A stretch of DNA of 64,000 nucleotides, from contig NZ_JAFVLN010000013.1 of NCBI RefSeq assembly GCF_017377775.1, positions 1 to 64,000 on the forward strand, given 5' to 3'. Positions 7,741 to 16,332 of the stretch are shown piece after piece; position 1 is the first letter of the stretch, and each line of letters opens with the position of its first letter. The notes under the pieces are model-generated. The model had not been told where the DNA came from. It saw nothing but the letters and a program-made list of their open reading frames with translations, and ran no database searches. Made by a program: the position numbers and the translations under genes. This stretch comes from Streptomyces sp. VRA16 Mangrove soil. GTDB taxonomy: Bacteria; Actinomycetota; Actinomycetes; Streptomycetales; Streptomycetaceae.

Positions 7741-9798
7741 GGAGGCGTGAACTTCCGGTCGATCTACAGTCAGGGCTTCGCGCGGGTCGCCGCATGCACC
7801 GGCCACGCCGCCATCGCCGACCCCCATGCCAACGCCGAGGCGATCCTGCGTCAGGCCCGCCGGTGCGCCGAGGACGGGGTGGCCGTCGCGGTCTTCCCCG
7901 AGCTGGGCCTGTGCGGGTACTCCATCGAGGACCTGCTGCTCCAGGACGTCGTGCTCGACGAGGTGGAGCAGGCGCTCGCCACCGTCGTGGCGGGCTCGGC
8001 CGAGCTGCTGCCGGTGCTCGTCGTCGGCGCGCCGCTGCGCCACAAGGACCGGGTCTACAACTGCGCGGTCGTCGTGCACCGCGGCCGGATCCTCGGCGTC
8101 GCCCCGAAGTCGTACCTGCCGAACTACCGCGAGTTCTACGAGCGCCGCCAGATCGCCGCCGGTGACGCGGAGCGCGGTGGCAGCATCCGGCTCGGCGGGG
8201 CCGAGGTGCCCTTCGGCGTGGATCTGCTGTTCGCCGCCGAGGACGTCACCGGGCTCGTCCTGCACGTCGAGATCTGCGAGGACATGTGGGTGCCGGTGCC
8301 GCCCGCCGCGGAGGCCGCCCTCGCCGGCGCGACCGTGATCGCGAACCTCTCCGGCAGCCCGATCACGGTCGGCCGCGCCGAGGACCGCAAGCTGCTGTGC
8401 CGCTCGGCGTCGTCCCGCTATCTCGCCGCCTACGTGTACGCGGCGGCCGGGCTCGGCGAATCGACCACCGATCTGGCGTGGGACGGCCAGACGATGATCT
8501 ACGAGAACGGCGCGCTGCTCGACGAGACCGAGCGCTTCCCGCTGGGCGACCGGGCCGCCGTCGCCGACGTCGACCTCGACCTGCTGCGCCAGGAGCGGCA
8601 GCGGCAGGGCACCTTCGACGACAACCGCCGTACGCACGCGGCCCGCACCGCCGACTTCCGGCGGGTCTCCTTCCGACTCGACGCGCCCGCGACCGACTTC
8701 GGCCTCAAGCGCAAGCTCGAACGGTTCCCGTTCGTGCCGGCCGACGCCGAGCGGCTCGCGCAGGACTGCTACGAGGCGTACAACATCCAGGTCGCGGGTC
8801 TGGTGCAGCGGCTCGGCGCGATCGGGAACCCGAAGATCGTCATCGGGGTGTCCGGCGGGCTCGACTCCACGCACGCGCTGATCGTGGCCGCGCACGCGAT
8901 GGACCGGGCGGGGCGGCCGCGCTCCGACATCCTCGCGTTCACCATGCCGGGCTTCGCAACCGGCGAGCACACCAGGTCCAACGCGCACGCGCTGATGAAG
9001 TCGCTCGGCGTCACCGCCGCCGAGCTGGACATCACCGACACGGCGCGGCTGATGCTGAAGGAGATGGACCACCCGTTCGCGGGCGGCGACCCGGTCTACG
9101 ACGTCACGTTCGAGAACGTGCAGGCGGGGCTGCGCACGGACTACCTCTTCCGGCTCGCGAACCAGCGCGGCGGCATCGTCCTCGGCACCGGCGACCTGTC
9201 CGAGCTGGCGCTCGGCTGGTGCACGTACGGCGTCGGCGACCAGATGAGCCACTACAACGTCAACAGCGGTGTGCCGAAGACGCTGATCCAGCATCTGATC
9301 CGGTGGGTGGTCAGCAGCGGGCAGTTCGGGGACGAGGCCGGGGAGGTCCTCACCGCGATCCTCGACACCGAGATCAGCCCCGAGCTGGTGCCCGGCGAGG
9401 AGCTCCAGTCGACCGAGGACAAGATCGGTCCGTACGCGCTGCACGACTTCACCCTCTTCTACGTGCTGCGGTACGGGTTCCGGCCCACGAAGATCGCGTT
9501 CATGGCGTGGCACGCGTGGCGGGACGTCGCGGCGGGCGCGTGGCCGCCCGGCTTCCCGGACGCCGACCACAAGGCGTACGACCTCGCGGAGATCCGGCAC
9601 TGGCTGGAGTACTTCTGCCGCCGCTTCTTCCAGTTCGCCCAGTTCAAGCGGTCCGCGATGCCGAACGGGCCGAAGGTGTCGGCCGGCGGTTCGCTCTCGC
9701 CGCGCGGTGACTGGCGGATGCCGTCGGACAGTTCGGCGCGGGCGTGGCTGCGGGACCTGGAGCGCTGGGACCCGGCCGAGGCCGACGACAGGGCCTAG
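7738..9798 (+). CDS. nadE: glutamine-dependent NAD+ synthetase
   Basis: A 686-residue two-domain enzyme that makes NAD from deamido-NAD, ATP and glutamine. Residues 5-300 are the nitrilase-type glutaminase with its triad: Glu55 in PELGLCGYS, Lys in KSYLPNYREF, and Cys180 in EICEDMW. The C-terminal half is the ATP pyrophosphatase synthetase with the P-loop GVSGGLDSTHAL and the downstream LGTGDLSELALGWCTYG block. Length matches the large actinobacterial form. The start is uncertain: ATG 7738 is used, and GTG 7747 (giving VNFRSIY) is also plausible. It stands alone as a monocistronic housekeeping gene. Confidence 0.93.
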   Translation: MGGVNFRSIYSQGFARVAACTGHAAIADPHANAEAILRQARRCAEDGVAVAVFPELGLCGYSIEDLLLQDVVLDEVEQALATVVAGSAELLPVLVVGAPLRHKDRVYNCAVVVHRGRILGVAPKSYLPNYREFYERRQIAAGDAERGGSIRLGGAEVPFGVDLLFAAEDVTGLVLHVEICEDMWVPVPPAAEAALAGATVIANLSGSPITVGRAEDRKLLCRSASSRYLAAYVYAAAGLGESTTDLAWDGQTMIYENGALLDETERFPLGDRAAVADVDLDLLRQERQRQGTFDDNRRTHAARTADFRRVSFRLDAPATDFGLKRKLERFPFVPADAERLAQDCYEAYNIQVAGLVQRLGAIGNPKIVIGVSGGLDSTHALIVAAHAMDRAGRPRSDILAFTMPGFATGEHTRSNAHALMKSLGVTAAELDITDTARLMLKEMDHPFAGGDPVYDVTFENVQAGLRTDYLFRLANQRGGIVLGTGDLSELALGWCTYGVGDQMSHYNVNSGVPKTLIQHLIRWVVSSGQFGDEAGEVLTAILDTEISPELVPGEELQSTEDKIGPYALHDFTLFYVLRYGFRPTKIAFMAWHAWRDVAAGAWPPGFPDADHKAYDLAEIRHWLEYFCRRFFQFAQFKRSAMPNGPKVSAGGSLSPRGDWRMPSDSSARAWLRDLERWDPAEADDRA

Positions 9799-9803
9799 GC
9801 CCT
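9790..9803 (+). terminator. short hairpin spanning the nadE stop
   Basis: AGGGCC-TA-GGCCCT is a perfect palindrome that includes the stop codon and is followed by CTTTG. It may terminate or stabilise the nadE transcript. Confidence 0.3.
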
Positions 9804-9860
9804 CTTTGCGCGGGCGGCGGCCACTCGGGGGTGACACATCCGTCACCTCCGAGGAGCCGC

Positions 9861-10185
9861 CATGTCCCGCGCCCGCAGAGCCCGAGCCCGTCTGCCGCGT
9901 CCGCTTCCCCTCGCCGTCGCGGCGGCCGTGACGGTCGCGGCCGGGGTCACGGCCCCGCGGCTGAGCTCCGACGCGCAGGCCGCCACCGCGCTGCGCGGCT
10001 GCGCCGACGCGCGCGGCACGAAGATCGGTGCCGCGGTCGGCGACTCGGCGCTGACGTCCGACGCGACGTAAGTGACCGCCCTGGACCGGGAGTTCAACTC
10101 GGGCACGGCGGAGAACGCGATGAAGTGGGACGCCGTCGAAGCCCGCCTGCACCGGACTCTCCGACGGCATCACCATCAACGCCTG
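9861..10185 (+). pseudogene. truncated GH10 endo-xylanase-like pseudogene
   Basis: ATG 9861 has a ribosome site (GAGGAG) upstream and opens a signal peptide (Arg-rich start, AAAVTVAAGVTAP core, AQAA cleavage region). The mature start resembles GH10 xylanases (ADARGTKIGAAVGDSAL). A TAA at 10071 interrupts the expected Tyr codon, and the same frame then continues with FNSGTAENAMKWDAVE, the family's FN-x-x-x-x-ENAMKW signature. The other 250-odd residues are missing. It is therefore a nonsense-mutated and deleted secreted xylanase, fitting the plant-polymer theme of the neighbourhood. Confidence 0.7.
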
Positions 10186-10213
10186 ACCGGGCCCGGCGGC
10201 CGTCGGCACCGCC

Positions 10214-11290
10214 TCAGCGCTGCCCCGCACCGTGGAACGTCCTGCGGTAGGCGCGCGGCGACACCCCGATGGCCGCCTGGAGGTGCTGCCGCAGCGAGGT
10301 GCCGGTGGCGAAGCCGACCTCCGCCGCGATCCGGTCGACGGACAGCTCGCTGGTCTCCAGGAGCTGGCGGGCCCGGTGCACACGCTGCTGGATGAGCCAG
10401 CGGCCGGGACTCGTGCCGGTCTCCTCCTGGAAGCGGCGCGCGAAGGTGCGCTGGCTCATCCGGGCGTGATCGGCCAACTCCCGCAGGGACAGGGGCTGTT
10501 CGAGGTGTTCCAGGGCCCAGGCGCGGGTCGCGGCGGTGCCGGCGTCCGGCTCGTCGGGCACCGGCTGCTCGATGTACTGGGCCTGGCCGCCCTCCCGCCA
10601 CGGCGGCACGACACAGTGCCTGGCGACCCGGTTGGCGACCGCGCTGCCGTGGTCGGAGCGGACCACGTGCAGACAGACGTCGACGCCGGACGCGGCGCCC
10701 GCCGACGTGAGGATGTCGCCGTCGTCGACGAACAACACGTCCGGATCCAGGGCCACTTGGGGATGCAGGCGGCGGAAGAGATCCGCGAGCGCCCAGTGCG
10801 TCGTGGCGGGCCGGCCGTCGAGCAGGCCCACCGACGCCAGGGTGAACGCGCCCGTGCAGATGGAGACGATCCGGGTGCCCGGCCTGATGCGGCCGAGCGC
10901 GGCGCGCACCGGGCCGGGCGTCCCGGCCGTGATGAAGCGCAGGTCGTAGGGCGGCACGATCACCGTGTCCGCCGTCTCCAGGGCCTCGGGCCCGTGCGCC
11001 ACGGTGATCGTGAAGTCGGCGTTCGTCGCCACCGTGCGGTCGTCCGCCACGGCGCAGGTCACCACCTCGTACGCGTCCGGAACCAGCGAGAAGATCCGAT
11101 TCGGCATGCCCAGCTCGAAGGGGTACACCCCGTCGAGCGCGAGAACGACGATCCGGTGCGGGCGGGACGGGCGGAGGGCGACGGAGCGAGCGGTCCGGGG
11201 GGCGTCGGAGGAGTCAGAGGAGCGGGAGGAGCGGGAGGAGCGGGAGGAGCGGGAGGAGCGGGAGGAGCGGGAGGACTGGACGGCGGCCAT
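10214..11290 (-). CDS. GlxA-type regulator (DJ-1/PfpI domain plus AraC helix-turn-helix)
   Basis: A 358-residue regulator. Residues 45-215 form a class I glutamine amidotransferase-like DJ-1/PfpI domain (RIVVLALDGVYPFELGMPN; nucleophile-elbow region RIVSICTGAFTLASVGLL), and residues 255-350 two AraC helix-turn-helix motifs (LRELADHARMSQRTFARRF, VDRIAAEVGFATGTSLRQHL). GlxA-type proteins sense small molecules and activate metabolic genes. The first 30 residues are an Arg-Ser-Ser repeat encoded by a 9-bp tandem array. ATG 11290 has AGGA eight bases upstream and no later start fits. It is divergent from the quinone reductase-like gene. Confidence 0.88.
   Translation of the reverse strand: MAAVQSSRSSRSSRSSRSSRSSRSSDSSDAPRTARSVALRPSRPHRIVVLALDGVYPFELGMPNRIFSLVPDAYEVVTCAVADDRTVATNADFTITVAHGPEALETADTVIVPPYDLRFITAGTPGPVRAALGRIRPGTRIVSICTGAFTLASVGLLDGRPATTHWALADLFRRLHPQVALDPDVLFVDDGDILTSAGAASGVDVCLHVVRSDHGSAVANRVARHCVVPPWREGGQAQYIEQPVPDEPDAGTAATRAWALEHLEQPLSLRELADHARMSQRTFARRFQEETGTSPGRWLIQQRVHRARQLLETSELSVDRIAAEVGFATGTSLRQHLQAAIGVSPRAYRRTFHGAGQR
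11221..11274. repeat. six tandem 9-bp repeats in the GlxA reading frame
   Basis: Six exact copies of AGCGGGAGG lie head to tail; as the unit is a multiple of three they keep frame and encode Arg-Ser-Ser repeats at the N-terminus of the regulator. Copy number is probably variable between strains. Confidence 0.9.
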
Positions 11291-11359
11291 GGCACGATCC
11301 TATCGGTTAATGACCATCTTGCCATTGCCCCGCCCTCGCCCCCGGCACAGGCTTGACCC

Positions 11360-12337
11360 ATGACCAAGCACAGCAGCAGCACCAGCACCAGCCCCGACCT
11401 CATGAGGGCCGTACGCCAGGACGTCCTCGGCGAACCCGATGTGCTCCATCTGACCGAGACCGAGCGGCCCCGGCCCGGTGTCGGCCAGATCCTCGTCGCC
11501 GTGCACGCGGCCGGGGTCAACCCCACCGACTGGAAGCACCGTCGGCACGGCATCTTCCTCGGCGAGCCGCCGTTCACGCTCGGCTGGGACGTGTCCGGCG
11601 TCGTCGAGGCGGTCGGCTTGGGCGTCTCGCTGCACCAGCCGGGTGACGAGGTCTTCGGCATGCTGCCGTACCCGTACGGCGCCGGTTCGCACGCCGAGTA
11701 CGTGGCCGGGCCCGCCCGCGCCTTCGTGCCGAAGCCGGCCGCGCTCGGCCACACCGAGGCGGCGGCGCTGCCGCTCGTCTCGCTGACCGCCTGGCAGACC
11801 CTCGTCGACACGGCGCGAGTGCGGCCGGGGCAGCGGGTGCTCGTGCACGCCGCGGCCGGGGGCGTGGGCCATGTCGCGGTGCAGATCGCGAAGGCGCGCG
11901 GCGCGTACGTGATCGGCACGGCGTCCGCGCCCAAGCACGACTTCGTGCGGAGCCTCGGTGCCGACGAGGTCATCGACTACCGGTCCCAGGACTTCGTGGC
12001 CGAGGCACGGGACGTCGACGTCGTCCTCGACACCCTGGGCGACGAGACGCGGCTGCGCTCGCTGGAGGCGCTCAGGCCGGGCGGCCGCCTCGTCTCGATT
12101 CTGCCGAGCGGGATCGAGGAAGTGAAGGACCGCGCCGCGGAGTTGGGGGTGCGGGCCGCATTCGTTCTCGTCGAGCACGATCAGGCCGGGATGGCGGCCG
12201 TCGCCGAGCTGGTGGAGTCGGGGGCGCTGCGAGCCCATGTCTCCGGGGTGTACGGGCTCGCCGAGGCCGCGAAGGCCCACGCCGAAGGAGAGACCGGGCG
12301 GGTCACCGGAAAGCTGGTCCTGGAGGTGCGCGGCTAG
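11360..12337 (+). CDS. zinc-less MDR-family NADP-dependent quinone/alkene reductase
   Basis: A 325-residue medium-chain dehydrogenase/reductase. It has the GroES-like half (VHAAGVNPTDWKHRRHG, GWDVSGVVEAVG) and a Rossmann half with the motif VHAAAGGVGHVAVQIAKARG near residue 160. The Cys and His ligands of zinc alcohol dehydrogenases are absent, which points to the quinone oxidoreductase branch that reduces quinones or enones with NADPH. The start is ATG 11360; an in-frame Met after the Ser/Thr-rich lead (MRAVRQ) is an alternative. It is divergent from the GlxA-type regulator, a possible controller. Confidence 0.88.
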   Translation: MTKHSSSTSTSPDLMRAVRQDVLGEPDVLHLTETERPRPGVGQILVAVHAAGVNPTDWKHRRHGIFLGEPPFTLGWDVSGVVEAVGLGVSLHQPGDEVFGMLPYPYGAGSHAEYVAGPARAFVPKPAALGHTEAAALPLVSLTAWQTLVDTARVRPGQRVLVHAAAGGVGHVAVQIAKARGAYVIGTASAPKHDFVRSLGADEVIDYRSQDFVAEARDVDVVLDTLGDETRLRSLEALRPGGRLVSILPSGIEEVKDRAAELGVRAAFVLVEHDQAGMAAVAELVESGALRAHVSGVYGLAEAAKAHAEGETGRVTGKLVLEVRG

Positions 12338-12477
12338 GGCGCCACGCCTTCCGTTCGACGGTCGCCGGGTGCGGGCCGATGGGGCTTCTCACGCGTGCCC
12401 CGCGCCCCTGGGGGTGCGCACAACGAGCGTGCCGGAAAGGGCCGTTGCCCCGACCGGCACCGGGCTACCGTGGCCCG

Positions 12478-13359
12478 ATGACAGACTCCGGGACCGCAGC
12501 GCGCATACGTGACCGCATCGACACCACCCGCCCCCACCCGGCCCGCGTCTACGACGCCCTGCTCGGCGGCAGGAACCACTATCCCGTGGACCGCGCCGTC
12601 ACCCTCAAGGCCCTGGAACGCAACCCGCGCGGTTACCTCGACGTGCGGCACAACCGCGACTTCATCCGGCGGGCGGTGCTGCACCTGACCCGCGAGCAGG
12701 GAGTGCACCAGTTCCTCGACATCGGCACGGGCCTGCCCACCTCGCCGAACGTGCACGAGATCGCCCAGTCCGTCGTCCCCGGGGCCCGGGTCGTGTACGT
12801 CGACCACGACCCGGTGGTCCTCGCCCACGCCCGCGCCCTGCTGAACGGCGGGCCCGAGGGCCGTACCGCCTACCTGGACGCGGATCTGCGCGATCCGGCC
12901 ACGATCCTGGCGGGCGCCCGCGCGACCCTCGACATGGAACGGCCCGTGGCGCTGGGGCTCGCGGCGATCCTGCACTTCGTCGAGGACGCGGCGGCGTACG
13001 GGATCGTGGCGGAGCTGGTGGCCGCGCTGGCACCCGGCAGCGCCGTGTTCCTGAGCCATCTCACCGCGGACCTCAACCCGGAGCAGGTGCTGCCCGGCCT
13101 GAAGGCGACGGGGCTGGACTTCACGCTCCGCTCGCGCGAGGAGTTCCTGCGGTTCTTCACGGACAACGGCCTCGCACCGGTCGACCCGGGTGTGACCCCC
13201 GTCCACCGGTGGCGGCCGGACGGCTCGTGGAGCGGTACCGCGCTGGAGCCGGAGGACGTCGAGGGCCAGGACGCCCTGGAGGTGGCCGCCCGGCGCGGCA
13301 TCGGCGACGTACGGGACGAGGACATCAACCTCTACGGGGCCGTGGCGCTCAAGGCGTGA
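12478..13359 (+). CDS. SAM-dependent methyltransferase, Methyltransf_19 (PF04672) type
   Basis: A 293-residue protein with the opening block typical of this actinobacterial family (RPHPARVYDALLGGRNHYPVD) and a SAM-binding core (FLDIGTGLPTS, then VVYVDHDPVVLAHARALL). The family is strongly expanded in Streptomyces, and the substrates are generally unknown. ATG 12478 was chosen because the family start lies there; the longer in-frame ORF from 12379 would pass through repeat-like DNA. It ends 3 bp before the convergent esterase gene and has no obvious operon partner. Confidence 0.85.
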   Translation: MTDSGTAARIRDRIDTTRPHPARVYDALLGGRNHYPVDRAVTLKALERNPRGYLDVRHNRDFIRRAVLHLTREQGVHQFLDIGTGLPTSPNVHEIAQSVVPGARVVYVDHDPVVLAHARALLNGGPEGRTAYLDADLRDPATILAGARATLDMERPVALGLAAILHFVEDAAAYGIVAELVAALAPGSAVFLSHLTADLNPEQVLPGLKATGLDFTLRSREEFLRFFTDNGLAPVDPGVTPVHRWRPDGSWSGTALEPEDVEGQDALEVAARRGIGDVRDEDINLYGAVALKA

Positions 13360-13362
13360 CGG

Positions 13363-14424
13363 TCAGCGCACCAGCCCCGGCGGAACCAGGCCCTGGGCCC
13401 GCAGGGCGTCCCGCACGAACTGCGCGTACTCGGTGGCGCCCCGGACCGAGGTGTGGGTGTTGTCCTTCTTCTCGTTGTAGAGGTAGAGGGCCTTGGAGCC
13501 CTCGGGGCCCAGCTCCTCCACCCGCGCCTTGGTCAGCGCGGTGAGGTCGATCAGCGGCACGTCCTCGGTCGCGGCCAACTCCCTGATGACCGCGGGATGG
13601 TTGACGCCGAGGCCGTTGACGAGGAGTGCGATGTCGTTGTTCAGGGTGCCGTCCGCGTTGAACCAGCGCCGGACGATCGGGGTGACCAGGACCGGGCGGC
13701 CGCCCTGGGCCCGCACCCCGTCGACGAGGGTCTTGAGGTCGGCCCGATAGGTCGCCTCGTCGGTCGTCTTGTCGTTGTGGGCGAGCTGGATGAGGACGAG
13801 GTCACCGCGCCCGATCAGCGGCTGCACGGTGGGGAACAGCGCCGGGTTCTCCAGGTACGTCACCGAACTCTCGCCGGAGTCGGCGTAGTTGGCGACGGAG
13901 ACGCCCTTCTTGAGGAACTGCGGCAGCTCCTGGCCCCAGCCCGTGTAGGGCTCGGCCGGCTGGTCGCAGACCGTGGAGTCGCCGATGAGGAGGATCCGGC
14001 GCGTCCCGGCCGTCGAAGGACGCGCGGGCTTGACCTGAATCGATGCAAGCTCGGGGGCGGATCCGCCGAAGGTGAGGTCGAGCCCGTCGCTCCCCTCGGC
14101 GCCGGTCGGCTCGCCTTCCGGAGTGCGGACGTTCACCGTGAACGAGCGGTGCACGGTCCGTCCGGCCTCCGTCGCCGTCTCGGCGAGCAGCGCCCGCCGG
14201 GTCTCACCTCTCACCGACGTGCTGCCCGCCGTGGCACCGCCCAGTTCGACCCGGACGTCGTAGTCGCCGGGCGGGACATCGAAGTGACAGGTCAGGGGCG
14301 CGGCCGTGGTGCAGTTGGCGAGCCCGTCGAGCGCAGAGGCGGCGGGCGCGGCGGACACCGGGGTCAGCGCTCCCGCACCGGCGACAGCGACGACGGCGAG
14401 GGCCACGGCGGCGGCACGTCTCAT
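13363..14424 (-). CDS. secreted SGNH/GDSL esterase, rhamnogalacturonan acetylesterase-like
   Basis: A 353-residue exported protein. A signal peptide (MRRAAAVALAVVAVAGAGAL to about residue 35) leads to a beta-rich N-terminal domain and then an SGNH hydrolase with ILLIGDSTVCD (catalytic Ser), the GWGQ and SVANYADSGESS blocks, LIQLAHNDK (Asn) and DNTHTSVRGA (Asp/His). This pattern is that of CE12 rhamnogalacturonan acetylesterases, which remove acetyl groups from pectin rhamnogalacturonan-I. ATG 14424 follows a good GAGGAG; a GTG at 14442 lies inside that site. It is divergent from the PL4 lyase, its natural partner on the same polymer. Confidence 0.87.
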   Translation of the reverse strand: MRRAAAVALAVVAVAGAGALTPVSAAPAASALDGLANCTTAAPLTCHFDVPPGDYDVRVELGGATAGSTSVRGETRRALLAETATEAGRTVHRSFTVNVRTPEGEPTGAEGSDGLDLTFGGSAPELASIQVKPARPSTAGTRRILLIGDSTVCDQPAEPYTGWGQELPQFLKKGVSVANYADSGESSVTYLENPALFPTVQPLIGRGDLVLIQLAHNDKTTDEATYRADLKTLVDGVRAQGGRPVLVTPIVRRWFNADGTLNNDIALLVNGLGVNHPAVIRELAATEDVPLIDLTALTKARVEELGPEGSKALYLYNEKKDNTHTSVRGATEYAQFVRDALRAQGLVPPGLVR

Positions 14425-14483
14425 GACAGGGGTACTCCTCACAGCTGGGGCAGGCGACGGCGCAGGACCCTAGCCGAGACGGC

Positions 14484-14491
14484 AAGCGCTT
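14484..14491. promoter_or_regulatory. LacI-family operator-like palindrome
   Basis: AAGCGCTT, in the context GGCAAGCGCTTACT, is the central palindrome typical of LacI/CcpA-family operators. It sits between the divergent esterase and PL4 lyase genes. No LacI-type gene is in the window, so any regulator is encoded elsewhere. Confidence 0.4.
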
Positions 14492-14631
14492 ACTAGTCTT
14501 CTTGCAACGATTCAAAAATTCCGCCGGAAATCTCAAGTCGCTTTCGCCGCAGGGGCTTTCGCGAACGCCGTTCGACTGCCACGCTGCCGAATCATCCGCA
14601 CCACCCACCCCACCCTCAGGAGGGCACGCCC

Positions 14632-16317
14632 ATGCCCGCACACCCCTTCCGCATGCCCGAAGGCATGGTCGCCCGGCGCTCCGTGCTCGCCGGGACGGCA
14701 GCCGCCGCCGTCGCCCTCGCGGGCCCGCTCTCCACGCCGGCGTCCGCCGCGACGTTCGGCTACACCGACGACGGCGCCAACTACGTCGTGGACACCGGCG
14801 CCGGCCTCGTCTTCAAGGTCAGCAAGACCAACGGCGACCTCTCCTCGCTGGTCTACAAGGGCACCGAGTACCAGGGCTACGGCGGCAAGAACTCGCACAT
14901 CGAGTCCGGCCTCGGCACCTCCACCGTGACCATCGCGCAGTCCGGCCCGACGATCCTGATCTCGGTCACGTACGGCACGCTGAAGCTGTACTACGCGGCC
15001 CGCAGCGGCGAGAACAACGTCTACATCTGGACCAACAAGGCCGACACCTCGGTCAGCGCCACGCGCTACATCCTGCGCGTCAAGGCGGGCCTGTTCCTCA
15101 ACGACGAGCCGGACTCCTACACGTACACGACCAGCACCATCGAGGCGTCCGACGTCTTCGCCAAGAGCGACGGGCAGACCCGCTCCAAGCACTACTCGAA
15201 GCTGCGCGTCATGGACTACGACTACATCGGCTGGACGACCGGCAGCGTCGGTCTGTGGATGGTCCGCTCGAACCACGAGAAGGCGTCCGGCGGCCCGTTC
15301 TACCGGTCGCTGCTGCGCCACCAGAGCACGGACGGCGGCGGCCTGTACGAGATCCTGTACTACGGCGAGAACCAGACGGAGGACCAGCGTTTCGGCCTCC
15401 AGGGCCCGTACGTCATCGCCCTCACCGACGGCGGCGCGCCTTCGTCGTCGCTCTACCACGGGAACATCGACACCTCCTGGGCTGACTCGCTCGGCCTCTT
15501 GGGGTACGTCGCGGCGAGCGGCCGCGGCCGGGTCGCCGGGGTCGGCATCAGCGGGCGCGACACGTCGTACGCGTACACGGTCGGACTCGCCAACTCAGCC
15601 GCCCAGTACTGGGGTTCGGCGCGTGCGTCGGACGGCTACTTCTCGATCACCGGGGTGCTGCCGGGCACGTACACGCTGACCGTCTTCAAGGAGGAGCTGG
15701 CCGTCGCGACCCAGTCGGTGACGGTCACGGCGGGCGGTACGACGACCCTGAACACGATCGCGATCGCGTCGACGAACGATCCGTCCAACGCCTCGGCGAT
15801 CTGGCGGATCAACGACTGGACGGGCTCGCCGAGCGGCTTCAAGAACGCCGATCTGATGACGTACGCGCACCCGTCCGACGTCCGCGCGGCGGCCTGGACC
15901 GGCAACGTCGTCATCGGCAGCGGCACCGAGACCTCGGGGTTCCCCTGCTATCTCTGGAAGGACGTCAACAGCGGCATCATCGTCTACTTCCGGCTGACGG
16001 CGGCCCAGTCGGCGGCGGCGCACACCCTCCGCATCGGCGTGACGACGGCGTACGCGAACGGCCGGCCGCAGATCAGCGTCAACGACACCTACACCTCGGC
16101 CGTGCCGTCCCCGCCGGCCCAGCCGAGCACCCGCTCGCTGACGGTCGGGTCGTACCGAGGCAACAACAACACGTTCACCTACAGCATCCCGGCGTCCGCC
16201 TGGGCGACGGACCCGAGCACGTACAACCAGCTGAAGATCTACGTGGCGAGCGGCTCCGGTACGACCTCCTATCTCAGCGCCGGCACGTCGATCGACGCGA
16301 TCGACCTGCTGGCCTGA
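14632..16317 (+). CDS. secreted rhamnogalacturonan lyase, polysaccharide lyase family 4
   Basis: A 561-residue secreted enzyme. A twin-arginine-type signal (VARRSVLAGTAAAAVALAG) precedes a large beta-sandwich catalytic domain (about 45-300; GTEYQGYGGKNSHIESGL and the later YYGENQTEDQRFGLQGPYV). Then come a fibronectin-like middle domain (about 300-380; GYFSITGVLPGTYTLTVFK) and a C-terminal jelly-roll carbohydrate-binding-like domain. This three-domain order is the PL4 arrangement; the enzymes cut rhamnose-galacturonate bonds by beta-elimination. ATG 14632 follows AGGAGG. It belongs with the neighbouring esterase and GH43 genes in a pectin-degrading set. Confidence 0.9.
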   Translation: MPAHPFRMPEGMVARRSVLAGTAAAAVALAGPLSTPASAATFGYTDDGANYVVDTGAGLVFKVSKTNGDLSSLVYKGTEYQGYGGKNSHIESGLGTSTVTIAQSGPTILISVTYGTLKLYYAARSGENNVYIWTNKADTSVSATRYILRVKAGLFLNDEPDSYTYTTSTIEASDVFAKSDGQTRSKHYSKLRVMDYDYIGWTTGSVGLWMVRSNHEKASGGPFYRSLLRHQSTDGGGLYEILYYGENQTEDQRFGLQGPYVIALTDGGAPSSSLYHGNIDTSWADSLGLLGYVAASGRGRVAGVGISGRDTSYAYTVGLANSAAQYWGSARASDGYFSITGVLPGTYTLTVFKEELAVATQSVTVTAGGTTTLNTIAIASTNDPSNASAIWRINDWTGSPSGFKNADLMTYAHPSDVRAAAWTGNVVIGSGTETSGFPCYLWKDVNSGIIVYFRLTAAQSAAAHTLRIGVTTAYANGRPQISVNDTYTSAVPSPPAQPSTRSLTVGSYRGNNNTFTYSIPASAWATDPSTYNQLKIYVASGSGTTSYLSAGTSIDAIDLLA

Positions 16318-16332
16318 GCGTTCGAGGAGCGA

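Noticed and set aside
7396..10383. 995-codon open frame on the minus strand
   Set aside because: It is the antisense shadow of nadE and its flanks; the composition is Arg/His/Asp-rich without motifs, while nadE on the plus strand has every family motif.
12379..12477. Longer N-terminus for the methyltransferase
   Set aside because: The stretch resembles the common GCCCCGCGCCCC intergenic element, and the family's conserved start begins at ATG 12478.
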